DNA from: Cordia subcordata
Lineage: Eukaryota > Streptophyta > Magnoliopsida > Boraginales > Cordiaceae
DNA length: 64,000 nt
Reading direction: 5' to 3'
NCBI GenBank assembly: GCA_028554755.1
Contig: JAPTOF010000021.1
Span: forward strand, 4,389,501 to 4,453,500
The notes below the pieces were generated by a model. The model saw only the letters and a program-made list of their open reading frames with translations. It did not search any database and was not told where the DNA came from. The number at the start of each line of letters is the position of its first letter. Position 1 is the stretch's first letter. Shown here one piece after another: positions 25,287 to 36,459 of the stretch. Made by a program: the position numbers and the translations under genes.

Positions 25287-26282
25287 TATATATATATATA
25301 TATTATTTTAATGTTATTACCTTATTTAATTTTGTTACATGTCGCCAGTCGTTGTCCTTTTCCTCGAAAACTACCTCTATGGAAATAAAACAATTTTGTT
25401 TTCAAATCCTCCTTTATAGTAAATTATATATATAGTTAGTTACATATTTTTACATTCAATTGATGATTGTGAAATTATATATATGGTAAATCAATAATTA
25501 AAAAAATTGATTGCTCCAAATTTATGATAAATTTAATACAATCAAATCATAATGAAATTTCAATCTTAAGAATTGAAATGTTGAAAGAAAAGAAAAATAT
25601 CGTCCAATTAGAAATTTGTATACATAATGCAATATTTCAATTATTTTGTTTCTTCGTTGAAAAACAAAAAGAATTGAAAGAAAAGTTAGCACTAACTATC
25701 CCATTTGAAATTTGTATTCTATCCTTTTCACTAATGATATTTCAATCATCGATGAGAAAAAAAAAGTGACATTTAAAGTGAGATGTCCAAATTAATTATA
25801 TGAATTGGAAAGTCCAAATTAATCGTAAATAAATAATATAAAATTGATTACTTCCAAATTTATGATAAATTGAATAGGGTAAATCTCATGTTACCCACAT
25901 GTGATATGCGAAAATATCACATTACCTCCCTGTGTTTTCAAAACTTCGAATTATCCCTTTATGTTTTTCTAAAATTTATCATGTTATCCCCCCTCTATCA
26001 ATTTTTTCGTCAAATTTGAGAGATATGCACTATAAATGCAACTAGTCTAATATTTTTACTCATTTTATCTTCTATTTAGATGAAAATGTCTGGGATGACA
26101 AAAAATAACAGGTTTCTTATTTCTTTTTTGTCTTCGGCCTTTACATTGAATCATATAACCATACTCAAATAAAAATCCATTGTTGTTATGTGGTGGGCTT
26201 GTTCAAAATGCATTGCTATGATATAGACAACTAGTCAAAAAGAGAAGCCAAAGCATCTAGCATTAAAGTTAACAAATGAATT
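25287..26282. other. AT-rich intergenic, no gene seen
   Basis: This contains a (TA)n run near 25282-25304 and repeated phrases with AATTGATT and TTTATGATAAATT at about 25505-25530 and 25845-25870, suggesting a small internal duplication. A segment at about 25880-26000 (GGTAAATCTCATGTTACCC and ATCCCTTTATG) resembles the wording of the repeat near 9620-9720. No protein family match. Confidence 0.45.
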
Positions 26283-27986
26283 TTTTTTAATGGTATTTTT
26301 GGATATGGTACCTTGCTAATCTCAATGATTATTCAATCTTGTCTTAAGAGGTTCGAGAGTAATCATGATTAATTCTTCATACATTGAGTATGGTTATATA
26401 ATTCTACCTTAGACCCATTTAAAGCCTGAAGCTTGTGCTTGGAGTTTTAATGGTGGATTGAGTTTGCAGTCTCCAAAATACAAGATCTGTCATCTACATG
26501 AAATGCATCCACTTATATACAAAGTGGTAACTACAAGCAAAATCTAGAAAGCATAAATAAGGTAGGACTCCTCCTTACTTGACAAGCTAAAACAAAAATC
26601 TACTTAAAAAGCTGTTCAAAAATTGACATAGAAGGGTCGTCAACCAATATTTGTTCTCTTGGTTCTAAAATAAGGAAGCTAAATTTGATCAACTCTGATA
26701 ATACCTCTGAGAAATGGAATTTGATTTGCTTGATGAAATATCATAAGAACAACTGATTTTGCTCCAATATTGGCAAGATAGTCAGCTATTTTATTGGCCT
26801 CCTTACAAATGTGATTGATCTTCCACTCAATTTGCACCAAGATTTTTCCAATCTTACAAAGTAGATGCCACACCCTCTAGGGACCATTACATCTAGTTTC
26901 AATCCATTGAACCATGATTGTTGTGCCTGTCTCAATCCAAACTTTTTTGTTCAAGCACAAGGATAGCCCTCTCTATAAAGCAAAAATCTTCCCAATTATA
27001 GCAGATTGCACGTGCAAGTTCTCAGAAAATGCCCTCAGCATTCTGCTTAAATTATCTCTAAGGATACCTTTTCCCTTGCCCTTTGGTTTTGTAGACGAAA
27101 ACTTCCATTAAGGTTGAGTTTATTCCAGGTTAGAGCAAGTTTAATCCACGAGATAGGGACTTGAATTTGAGCTTTAGAAATCTAAAGTTTACAGCCCCAC
27201 ATTTCAAATATCCAAACATCTTTCTTCCATTGTTCCTGTTTGAAAAGCTTTGCTTGAAATAATTGTAAAACCAACCTTTTGCCTTCTAGATAATTCTTTC
27301 ACAATAGAACCCTAATCCCCTATGCTTTGCATCATTTCTCTCCAACCATATAAACCATAGAATAAAAAGAGGGAGAAGAGTTCTGATGTGACCATAGCCA
27401 ACATAATCATCTAAAAAGAACTAGATAGATAACCAACTTCTCACATCTCTATTTGTGGGGAGTTTAACTCGAAACAATTCAGCAAAATGAGACCAAACTG
27501 CTTTAGCTTTATGTGCTATAAGAAACAATGATCAATTGTCTCAATTTCGTTACAACATTGACATCCAGAGGGAAAGCAAGCACCTTTTTCTATAGCATAA
27601 AATCAATTGGGATCTAACCCAAAATTAGTCTCTAATAGAAAAATGAAACTTTAAGGGGAATGGAAGAATGCCAAATTCTACATTTAGACCATGTTTATTT
27701 TAATTTGCACTTGCCATCCTTGGAATCAGTCCACCAACCAATGTCTTGTTCCCTAGAGATATGAATTACCTTTATCTTGTAGATAATGTTCAAAGGCAGC
27801 AGATCTTTAACCATTGAAAGATCCCAATGACCATTTTGTATCAAATCCTTAACCTGCAGCAAATTCAAAGGATTTTGAGAAGAAAATTGAGCCAATGAAC
27901 CATCATCTAGCTAGTTATCAAACCAAAGAAAGCAGTCCCCTTGTCTAATTTGCTATATAATATTCTCTTCTCATTCCTCAGCTATA
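26283..27986 (-). pseudogene. LINE (L1-type) 3' part: zinc-binding and RNase H regions
   Basis: This is the distal half of a non-LTR retrotransposon on the minus strand. From 27986 downward the frames read KRILYSKLDKGTAFF and NPLNLLQVKDLIQNGHWDLS (post-RT spacer), then KAVWSHFAELF and LFILWFIWLERNDAKHR (RT zinc-binding region), and near 26679-26873 WKINHICKEANKIADYLAN, the C-terminal motif of plant LINE RNase H. Stops and shifts are frequent. A short T run at 26282-26289 on the plus strand could be the remnant poly-A end. The 5' half continues beyond the gypsy insertion at 33673. Confidence 0.85.
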
Positions 27987-28492
27987 TGTCAAGCCTTTGG
28001 CCTATCCCAAGCACAGCGTGAGGCACTTAGACACTTTTCTCAAGCAAAAGTGGCTAAGTTAGCCTGTAAAAAAAGAAATTTGCAAGGTAAAGAGTAAAGC
28101 AGTGGAATAAAGGCATTAGAGAATAAGACTTTGTATTACTCTCAAATTTCTGTGTCTCCTATACAATTGAGAAGATAGGCTATTTATACATCTTCTTTAG
28201 CAAATAAATGGCTATGATCGTCTTAATCTAACGGTTAGCACTATCTTCTAGACTCTTCTACATCATTAAGGGATTTTGCAAATGAATTAAGGAGATTCTA
28301 CAATCAATTACAATAGAATATCACATAATTAAGGCGATTAAGAATAAGTCAAAATCGCTACCATATTTGTTCCTATCTATGGAATCTTCTAGATGTTCCA
28401 AGAAAGGAAAATGACATGTGTGCCTCCTTGTGAGCCTTGTCATCTTTGCCAAGTGGCAGCCTACATGGCAATTGCATCGTCACGGTGTGACA
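27987..28492 (-). repeat. 3' LTR of gypsy B
   Basis: 506 bp, starts TGTCAAGCCTTTGG and ends GGTGTGACA. It matches 33158-33672 along its length with small differences, including a TTAGCCTGCAAAACCACAAAC indel region. The pol reading frame appears to continue a few dozen codons into this LTR. Confidence 0.92.
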
Positions 28493-28497
28493 TTCTC

Positions 28498-29834
28498 CCC
28501 CATCTATTCCTGCAAACGTCTTCATCGTATTCTCTTCATGGTACCCTTCAATCTCCTCTGTAAATTGCCACAAGGAGTCTGCTATTTCCTCACTTGCCTC
28601 ACTTGCTGGTAAACCCTTCTAATGTACCAAGTACTCATGTCGGGAAGGTACTCCTCTCTTATGAATCATGCGATCGACTTCTATAAAGTCAATCTCTTTG
28701 TCATAAGAGTCTACCACAGCCGTTGGTGCTCTTTTGGATTCCCCTCAGCTTGGATCCTTCATATCTTCATGGTATGCTTTCGACATTCTTACATGGAATA
28801 CTAGATAGATCTTCAGCTTTGGTGGCAGGTCTAGCTTGTAAGAAACATCACCAACTTTTTTGATCACCTCGTAAGGCCCTTCATACTTGTGAATGAGTCC
28901 TTTATGCACATTTCAAAATGCCTTGAATTGGTGTGGTAGAAGCTTTATCATGACTTTGTCCCTAACTTGGAAGGAGATGGAAGGAGACATTTCTTTTTTC
29001 CTTATCAGCCTACTTTTTCATCTTTTTAGCTACTTTGTCAAGATAGGCCCATGTCAAATCAGCTTGTTCATTCCATTCCTTAGCTATTTGGTAGGCTGAG
29101 GGGCTATTTCCCTGATAAGTGGACTCTAATGCAATGGTGTGTGGGGCAAAGGGTTGTTGGCCTGCCACTACTTCAAACGGACTCTTGCCTGTTGCCTCAC
29201 TCTAAAGATTGTAGGAAAATTGGGCCACATCAAGTAACCCTGCCTAATTCTTCTAGTTGGCCCCTACAAAGTGCCTCAAATATATCTCTAACAACACATT
29301 CACCCTTTCGGTCTACCTATCGGTTTGGGGGTGAAAGCTTGTCGAGTAGTACAGATCTAACCCCAAGAGTTTAAAGAGTTTAGACCATAACTTACTAGTA
29401 AACCTTGGGTCACAATCAGAAATAATGTGTCACGGTAGTCCTCAGTACTTTACCATGTGTTTGAACAAGAGCTTGGCTGTTTGTTCTACAGTACAATCAG
29501 TTGGGCTAGGTATGAATGTAGCATACTTTGAGAACTTGTCCACGACCACAATGATACTTCCATACCTTTTTGATGTTGGTAAAGTGATAATGAAGTACAT
29601 GGTCACCATTTCCCACGGTTTCTTTGGTATAGGAAGGGGTTGAAATAAATCCTCCAGGGGTTGATTATTAACCTTGTCTTGTTGGCAAATCAAATATGTC
29701 TTCACATATGGCTCAATATCATCCCTTATGTGCGGCCAGTAGTATGCAGCATCCAATAAAGCTCTCATGCGTAACTGGCCCGGATAACCAGCCCATTTTG
29801 AGTCATGACATTCCTTCATCAAGTCTCCTCGCAA
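28498..29834 (-). pseudogene. Gypsy B integrase and chromodomain
   Basis: 29442-29834 carries the integrase zinc-binding and core start: HDSKWAGYPGQLRMRALL, YYWPHIRDDIEPYVKTYLIC and VVVDKFSKYATFIP with the first catalytic Asp. Further frames read [16 protein letters not shown] (second Asp) and FHPQTDR followed by a stop and TERVN. Near 28600-28690 the minus strand gives RMIHKRGVPSRHEYLVH, a stop, then KGLPAS, the chromodomain core, where a Trp codon has become TAG. The C-terminal LWQFTEEIEGYHEEN reads toward the polypurine tract. Chromodomains of this family are known to guide integration to chromatin; here the gene is dead. Confidence 0.88.
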
Positions 29835-29937
29835 GTTTCCCTACATAGGGACATATATGTGGTGCCCATTGGTGTATATCAAGCTGTTTTCCTCCTAAAA
29901 CTGTCTTGTCTTCCCTTCCCTGGTAAGGTTGAGTAGA

Positions 29938-30405
29938 CTAATAGCAATGAAATCTTCGGACATACATTCTGATCTTGCTAACTAAAGTGTCATCTTTCTT
30001 CATGTGGTGGAATTTTGCCTTGTAGCTCAGGTCATTGGCCACCAAGTTGGCTTTTTCGGGCTTGTACTTTAACTTGGAGTCAAACTCCACAAGAAAATCT
30101 TGCCACCTCGCTTGCTTCAAAATTAGCTTTTTTTGGATTTTGAAGAAAGTCGTAGCAACATTATCTATCTTGACCATGAGCGTGGATCCCAGCAAATAAT
30201 GGCACTGCACCCTTAAGTAATGGATAATGGATGTCATTTCTTTTTCTTGCACCATGTATCTCCTTTCAGTGTCATTGAGCTTCCGACTATCGTAGGCAAT
30301 TGGATGGTGATCTTGCATGAAGACGCCTCTAACGGCAAATTCGGAGGCATTTGTGTGGACCTCATACGGCTTCTCAGGGTCGGCTAAGCTCATGACCAAC
30401 AACAT
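29938..30405 (-). pseudogene. Gypsy B RNase H
   Basis: Open frame with PYEVHTNASEFAVRGVFMQD (normally D-A-S, the first catalytic Asp, here Asn), HPIAYDSRKLNDTERRY, the KEMTSIIHYLRVQCHYLLG segment and KIDNVATTFF (normally TDN). This is the canonical Ty3-gypsy RNase H/connection order. At least one catalytic residue is changed, and a stop and frameshift separate it from RT. Confidence 0.88.
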
Positions 30406-30498
30406 TCTTTAGCTCTTCAAAGGCACCTTGGCGAGTCTTACTCCATTCCTAAGAAGTGCTTTCTTGAGAAACTCGATAAGTGGGGCCACCTTCTTTGA

Positions 30499-31499
30499 TT
30501 AGTCAAGGATGAACCGCCTGTAATAATTCATCAACCCAAGAAAAGAACATAATTCACTTGCTTTGGTTGGTATCTCCCAGTCCATGATAGCTTGAATCTT
30601 TTTTAAGTCTATCTTCAGTTTTCCACCCTCAATGATATGACCAAGAAAATGTACTCTTTGTTGAGCAAAAGAACACTTTTCTTTCTTTATGTATAGCTCG
30701 TTTTCCTTCAACACCTTGAAAACGGTGTGTAGGTGGTTGGCATGCTCCTCTAGAGTTTGACTATATATCACAATATCATTCAAATAGACCATTACGAACC
30801 GATCCAAGGGTGGAAAATCTTGTTCATCAAAGTATAAAAGGTTGCTGGAGCATTAGTGAGACCAAATAACATAACCAAATATTCAAACAATTTATACCTT
30901 GTTACACACATCGTCTTAGGTTCGTCCCCTATAGTAATTGTCACTTGACGGTATCCTGAGTGAAGGTCAAGTTTAGTGAAGAGCCTTGTCTTACCCAACT
31001 GATCAAACAAATCTGCTCTCAAAGGGATGGGATATTTATTCTTTACCGTTACCTTATTGAGGGCACGATAATCTGTACATAGGCAAAGTGAGCCATCTTG
31101 CTTCTTTTGGAACAGCACAGGCATACCATAAGGAGCTTTGGGTGGTCGAGTAAACCCCACATCGAGCAACTACTTGAGTTGTTTCTTCAATTCTTCTAAT
31201 TCTGGAGAGGCCATTCGGTAAGGTGCTTTGGCAAGGGGTCTAGCACCAGGAATCAGTTCAATCTCGTGGTTCACCACTCTCCTAAGTGGTAGCTTCCTCG
31301 GTAACTTAGATGGCATAACATCTTCAAACTCCAGAAGGACTTTGGTAATCTCCTTAGGCACTTCTCTTAGCACTGGTTCACCTATATCCTCCTTCATAGT
31401 TGCTAAGTAAGTTGCCTTTCTATGTCGTAGACCTTTGTCAATTTGTATGGCTAATAGGAGTTTTATTTCTGGCCTCGCTTGAACTTTGGCTGGTACCAT
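30499..31499 (-). pseudogene. Gypsy B reverse transcriptase
   Basis: Three adjacent frames (31170-31499, 30792-31169, 30499-30807) cover the RT. Motifs are PPYRMASPELEELKKQL-like text before the fingers, [62 protein letters not shown] and the catalytic box [10 protein letters not shown], then [11 protein letters not shown] and [12 protein letters not shown]. The usual YLDD is YLND, so one catalytic aspartate is lost. A stop lies near 31170 and a frameshift near 30792-30807. Confidence 0.92.
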
Positions 31500-31525
31500 A
31501 CATGGGGTCTTCTCCTCTATGATTA

Positions 31526-31828
31526 CTATTCGTTCAAGGTGGAGGTGGGAATGAACTTGGCTCGTCTAAAGAATTCCATGCCAAAGACAACCTTGAAGTA
31601 GTCCATAGGTACCACTGTGAAGTCCACGTCTCCCTGTCTTGTGTCAAAGGTTAACGAAACATTTTTAGCCATACCTGATAATGGTTGAGCGACAGAATCG
31701 ATCATCTTGAGGGACCCTGGGGACTTGGTGATGATAAGCCCCAACCTTTTAGCTTTATCTTCTGCCATGAAATTGTCGAAAGCTCCGCTATCCCACATGG
31801 CCATGGTGATCCTGTCATGAATCAACAC
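31526..31828 (-). pseudogene. Gypsy B aspartic protease
   Basis: The open frame contains WDSGAFDNFMAEDKAKRLGL, matching the retroviral-type protease motif usually DSGATHNFI, followed by the second-half motif DFTVVPMDYFKVVFGMEF (normally ILGMDW). The Asp-Ser-Gly catalytic triplet is retained. It lies between the gag zinc knuckle and RT on the minus strand as expected. It is separated from both by stops. Confidence 0.85.
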
Positions 31829-31922
31829 TCCACATACATCAACCTACCTTTGGATACAGTCGTCATGGTGGCTTGACATTTAGAGCATTTGAGCAATTGT
31901 AAAGAACTCATGTGTACCTTAG

Positions 31923-33099
31923 TCACCTTTTCGTGTTCTTCCAACAGTGAGTTGAGGGTTTGTCTCTTGGGGCACTCCTGTCACATATGAGGTCCTCCAC
32001 AAAAGTAGCACCCAAAGGGCTTATTCTCTTTCTTCCCATCCTGGTTAGAGGATGACTTTTCTTGACCTTTGAGATTTTTATCTCCCCCATCATTACCCCT
32101 GAAGTCATTCCTGGGTTTGTTGTGGGAGTCATTCCTTATCTTAAACTCTAACAAGGATTCGGCTATGGTAACAGCTTTAACGAAAGTTTTTGGCTTTCTC
32201 ATCTTAACTTCTTGTTGTGCCCATGGTTGCAAACCCTTAACAAAGTCGTACATGTGGTCACATTTCGGCTTGTTACGTACCTAAAATTTAAGGGAAACGT
32301 ATTCTTTGACATAGTTGTAAATGATCCCTGTGTGCTTCAGGACTCTAAACTCGTCACAAGCATCCCATTCTACTTCCTCCGGATAAAATTGTGCATAAAC
32401 ATCCTCCTTAAATATAGCCCTAGTTGGCAGGCCCTAGTTCACCTTTTTGAGTCCTTGGTACTTCATGCGCCACAATAAAGCGACATCATCAGAAAAATAA
32501 AGTGTTGCTGTCTTGACATGACTTGCATCATCTACAAGTCCAATCGTATCGAAATATTGCTTAACCTACCAAAAGAAGTTGTCTACCTCCTTGACTTCAC
32601 ACTTGCCACTATAAAGACGATTTGGTCTTGGCACGTCCACCTTTGGTGCATGAAAGTAGATTGGTGGGCCTCGGGCTATTGCCTCTCTACACATTCCCCA
32701 GTCCTTCTTTATCTCCTTAACGATCTTGTCTTGTTCAACCATCTTACGATTTTGCTCGGAAATCTTAGCTTGTAACCAATCGGCAAGGGTCTCCTTCTCG
32801 ATTAGTGCTTTCTTAGCCGTCTCTTCTGTTGTTTGCACATGAGCTTGAAGGTTTTTGAGTCCTTCACGTAGGTCCCCTAAACCTCGTGCCTTCTCATCGT
32901 CCAACCCAAGCTGTTGAAGTTTCAGCATGAAATCAGCAACGGTGTCTTCTGCTTTTGTCAAACGCGCCTAGAAAGCAGCTTGCATATCACGAGACTTTCC
33001 CTTCTTGCTGCCTTTAGCTGCTGTAAGAGGGGGTAGGGCCTCCCTTCCCCTCTCATCATTACCAACATCAATGCTCTTCTCAACACCTGAAGAAGACAT
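31923..33099 (-). pseudogene. Gypsy B gag
   Basis: The probable start ATG is at 33099 (MSSSGVEKSIDV). A TAG interrupts at 32968-32970 (codon 44) and the frame resumes ARLTKAEDTV, running to EVKEVDNFFW before another TAG. A later frame (31981-32253) gives YDFVKGLQPWAQQEVKMRKP, a capsid-type segment, and the knuckle start CYFCGGPHM followed by a stop. The N-terminal part is predicted to be coiled coil (heptad-like LQAHVQTTEETAKKA). It encoded the particle structural protein. Confidence 0.85.
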
Positions 33100-33157
33100 C
33101 CTTCAAAGGAGCAAAATTACAAACATCTTGTGTGTAACCTTGGCTCTGGTAACCACT

Positions 33158-33672
33158 TGTCATGCCCTTAGCCTATCCCAAGCGTAGCGTGCGGCACTTA
33201 GACACTTTTCTCAAGCAAAAGTGGCTAGGTTAGCCTGCAAAACCACAAACAAAGGAAATTTGTAAGGTAAAGAGTAAAGTAGCGAAATAAAGAGATAAGA
33301 GAATAAAGCTTTGTATTACTCTCAAATTTCTGTGTGTCCCGTACAAATGGGAAGCTAGGCTATTTATACATCTCCTCTAGCAAATGAATGGCTATGATTG
33401 TCTTGATCTAATGGCTAGCACTATCTTCTAGACTCTTCTGCATCAATTAGGGGATTTTGCAAATCAACCAGGGAGATTCTACAATCAATTACAACATAAT
33501 ATCGCATAATCAAGGGGATTGAGAATAAGTCAAAATCCTTACCATATTTGTTCCTATCTATGGAATCTTCTAGATGTTCCAAGAAAGGAAAGTGACATGC
33601 GTGCCTCCTTGTGAGCTTTGTCATCTTTGCCAAGTGGTGGCCTATATGGCAACTGCATCATCAAGGTGTGAC
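33158..33672 (-). repeat. 5' LTR of gypsy B
   Basis: About 515 bp, starts TGTCATGCCCTTAGCC and ends GGTGTGAC; the terminal A present in the other LTR is missing or changed to G at 33673. It is the partner of 27987-28492. Confidence 0.92.
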
Positions 33673-34860
33673 GTATAGCTCTCTTTCTTCTCCAATTATG
33701 AGAATTTGTTTGTTTAGGTTGCACCTGAGCAGGAAAATATCCTTTACAATATCTTTGATAAAGGATTTTAGCCTAAAAACTCTTTCTAACTCTAAATCTC
33801 CACCACAGGGACATGGAGAAAGTTTTTATCAATTCAGAAATTCTCCTCAAACCCAGACCACCTTATTGTATAGGAAAACAAACTCTGTTCCATTTACACC
33901 AATAAAAGGCTTTAGATTTTCCCTTGTCCCCCTCAAAGAAATCCACTTTGATTCAAAGAGATGATTTTTGGTAGAACTAGAGCTAACTTATTAGCCAGGA
34001 TTTTGGTGATGATGCAGAGGCTTATTAGTCTAAAATCAATCCAATTTTTTTGGCTCGTCACTCTTAGGAATGAGAGAAATTGTTGTAGAAGTAACTGCTT
34101 TTGGAATAGATCCCCCTTCAAAAACTTCAGTGATAGCACTTACCAAGTCACCTTTAATTATGTTCCATTAGGCTTGGTAAAATTTGGATGAAAAACCATC
34201 AATGCCTACAGAGACATCTGGATTAATAGCCATTACAACTTTCTTGATTTCCTCTTTTGAAGGACTTTTGTAAGCTCGAGATTGTCTAAATCAGTGAGAG
34301 TACTTGGAACATGTTCCTACCAGTCATTATCACAATTAAGATTTTCTGTTTGCAGTAGATTAGCAAAATATTCAACTCCTGATCTTTTGATTTCTTCCTT
34401 ATCTTCAATCTTCCTGCCTTAGTTGTCTTTGATGTACCAATTATGGTTTTTACTTCTTTTCTTCTTAGTCATAGCTTGAAAAAACTGAGTGTTTGTTCCC
34501 CATCTTTAATCATTTTAATCTCAGTCTTTTGTTGCCAACACATTTCCTCTTCAATGGGCAATAAGTTTAGTAGCCCTCAAATTCAAAGCACTTCTATTCA
34601 TTGGGGATGGATCATTCTGATAATTTATTTCAAGTATTTCCACTTCCTTTTTTGCATTCTTCACTTTCTTGAAAACATCACCAAAAACAGTTTTGTTCCA
34701 TATCTTGATTTGCTCCTTAAGTCTTCTTTTTTTGAACCAAAATTTATAAAGACTTGTTCCTAAGGCAAAGTGATTCCAGTTTTCCTTGACCATGTTTGTC
34801 ATGAACCAAAATTGCTAAGAAGGCAAATCTTGGTCCTTGACATGCCACAAGCTTCAATGT
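33673..34860 (-). pseudogene. LINE (L1-type) 5' part: pre-RT and partial RT
   Basis: Minus-strand frame 34551-34802 reads NMVKENWNHF, KFWFKKRRLKEQIKIWNKTVFG, the segment before RT in plant L1 elements. 33933-34139 reads FLKGDLFQKQ and KNWIDFRLISLC followed by KILANKLALVLPKIISLNQSGF, the start of the LINE RT. The RT core with the YADD box is missing. The next recognisable text (about 33690-33850) is ISELIKTFSMSLWWRFRVRK, which normally lies far downstream, so an internal deletion has occurred. No endonuclease domain was found, so the element is also truncated at its 5' end. Confidence 0.85.
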
Positions 34861-35453
34861 TAAAACGTAGGCCTGCAAGGCTCGTTGTACACTTTCTTAG
34901 CATAAACTTGACATTCAATATTAGAGTGCTAACACGTCCACAATTACAATAACATCATTGATACAAAATTACTAAATCTCCAATACAAGAGCATATATCA
35001 TAAGATACTAATACATTGCTCAGTTCCAAGAGACATAAGTTTTATACATAATATATAGATCCTAACTTACTTGTCCATCTTATATATTAACATAGTCATA
35101 AACCTTAGTACAACAGTACATAGCCACTACCACTTCCATAGACTTCGAGGGTGGTCACTACCCAAGTCCGATCTAAACTTTCACTCTTTATCTGCAAAAG
35201 AAAAGAATACTTTTGGGTGAGCAGAAACTCAGCAAGCAGAATGTACCCTAGTAAGTTCGATAGATCAAAAGGTATGATATCTAAAATAGAACCATAGAGC
35301 TAAACGAAGGACAATGTAAGTCAGGAGAAAAACTTAAATTTAGTACTAGAGGAATCTGAAGGATTAACGATAGTATCAAAACCAGGTACAATCTCAATCA
35401 ATGGTTTGCAATAGACTTTAAGTCGAATAAAGTGTTATGTCATATATATGCTT
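34861..35453. other. Intergenic, no gene seen
   Basis: Moderately AT-rich text without a recognisable protein. The segment at about 35130-35230 (TTCGAGGGTGGTCACTACC, TTGGGTGAGCAG) has the flavour of an old LTR or gypsy remnant, but no partner repeat was found in this window. Confidence 0.4.
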
Positions 35454-35714
35454 TGTTTGTTATAGTCTTATTTTAAGATACTTATCCTATTGAAATGAGA
35501 GTACATCTTATAAGATTTAAGAAATCTTATCATGCATTTTATGAAAATTCAAACCAAAACCATACTTTTTATCTTATAAGAAATAAGCAATCTATCCTAT
35601 CTTATTTTTTACAACTATAGAATGCATGGTTCATGTGATAAAATATCTTAAATCTTATAAGATATCTCCAAATTTCAATAGGATAAGTATCTTAAAATAA
35701 GATCATTCCAAACA
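35454..35714. mobile_element. Palindromic MITE
   Basis: Long terminal inverted repeats: the left arm TCTTATTTTAAGATACTTATC through CTATTGAAAT (35466-35496) is the exact reverse complement of the right arm near 35672-35702. Outer bases TGTTTG and CAAACA extend the symmetry with mismatches. About 260 bp, no coding capacity. No clean target duplication was identified, so the superfamily is unknown. Confidence 0.75.
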
Positions 35715-36194
35715 CACTAATAATAGAGACTTAGCCAACGAATTTCCAATGACTTGCTGATTGTCAATAGTAACTAAGTAAATCAATTTCTTAACTTTCC
35801 AAGAAAAGTCTCATAGCAAATTTATTAACATATATATATATACACACACACAGAGAGAGACAGACATATATATATATATCCTACTAACACAACAAATTTC
35901 AATACTAATTTAATATCTTTCAATAATTCTGTTTCACGTTGTGGCTACAATTACCCGAGTAGCACCAATCATTAATTTAATCATTAGTGTGTTTAAGGCT
36001 CCCACAAGGCACCTAGGATATCCAAACTAAAAGTGCACCTCAACAATAAATTTCGATAACAGTAATAATACATCAACTATTAACCCCCATTGACTAAGAT
36101 CAATAATTCTAGTGTTTAACTATCCTACACTAGGAAAGGCACAATACACTCAAAAACTTATCCACAACCAATTACAAGTTTATAAAAATGTCCC
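35715..36194. other. Intergenic with microsatellite
   Basis: A compound TA/CA/GA microsatellite lies at about 35830-35880. The remainder is AT-rich without coding signal. Confidence 0.5.
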
Positions 36195-36398
36195 TGTTAG
36201 GACATATGGTAGTATGAACACGTTGATTGCCTCTGCTGAACACAAGGAAAGCATATATCTTAATTTATTTCTTCCCTTTCTGTAAAAGTCATACATATGA
36301 TTTCTAGGCTATAGTTTAGGAATAGTTTCAGAATCCTCTTGTACATATTTGGTGTAAACTTCTTTGCAAAAGAGTGAGAAACATTCACAATTTTTTCA
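36195..36398 (+). repeat. 5' LTR of copia C
   Basis: 204 bp, very similar to 42042-42245 with about ten differences by eye. It ends ACAATTTTTTCA, directly followed by the initiator-tRNA primer site TGGTATCAGC. Confidence 0.93.
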
Positions 36399-36459
36399 TG
36401 GTATCAGCCGTTCACGACCTTTGTCAGCTTACCACCCACCTCGCTTCTTTCCTTTCACC

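Larger units (their letters stand above)
27987..33672 (-). mobile_element. Ty3-gypsy chromovirus B inserted in the LINE
   Basis: Direct LTRs of 506 and about 516 bp (TGTCA...TGACA) flank gag, protease, RT, RNase H, integrase and a chromodomain on the minus strand, the gypsy order. Next to the 5' LTR (33136-33157) the minus strand reads TGGTTACCAGAGCC, close to the initiator tRNA-Met primer site. Next to the 3' LTR (28493-28506) it reads GATGGGGGAGAA, a polypurine tract. Flanks CTATA (27982-27986) and GTATA (33673-33677) are a 4/5 target-duplication match. The LINE reading resumes on both sides, so this is a nested insertion. Confidence 0.93.
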
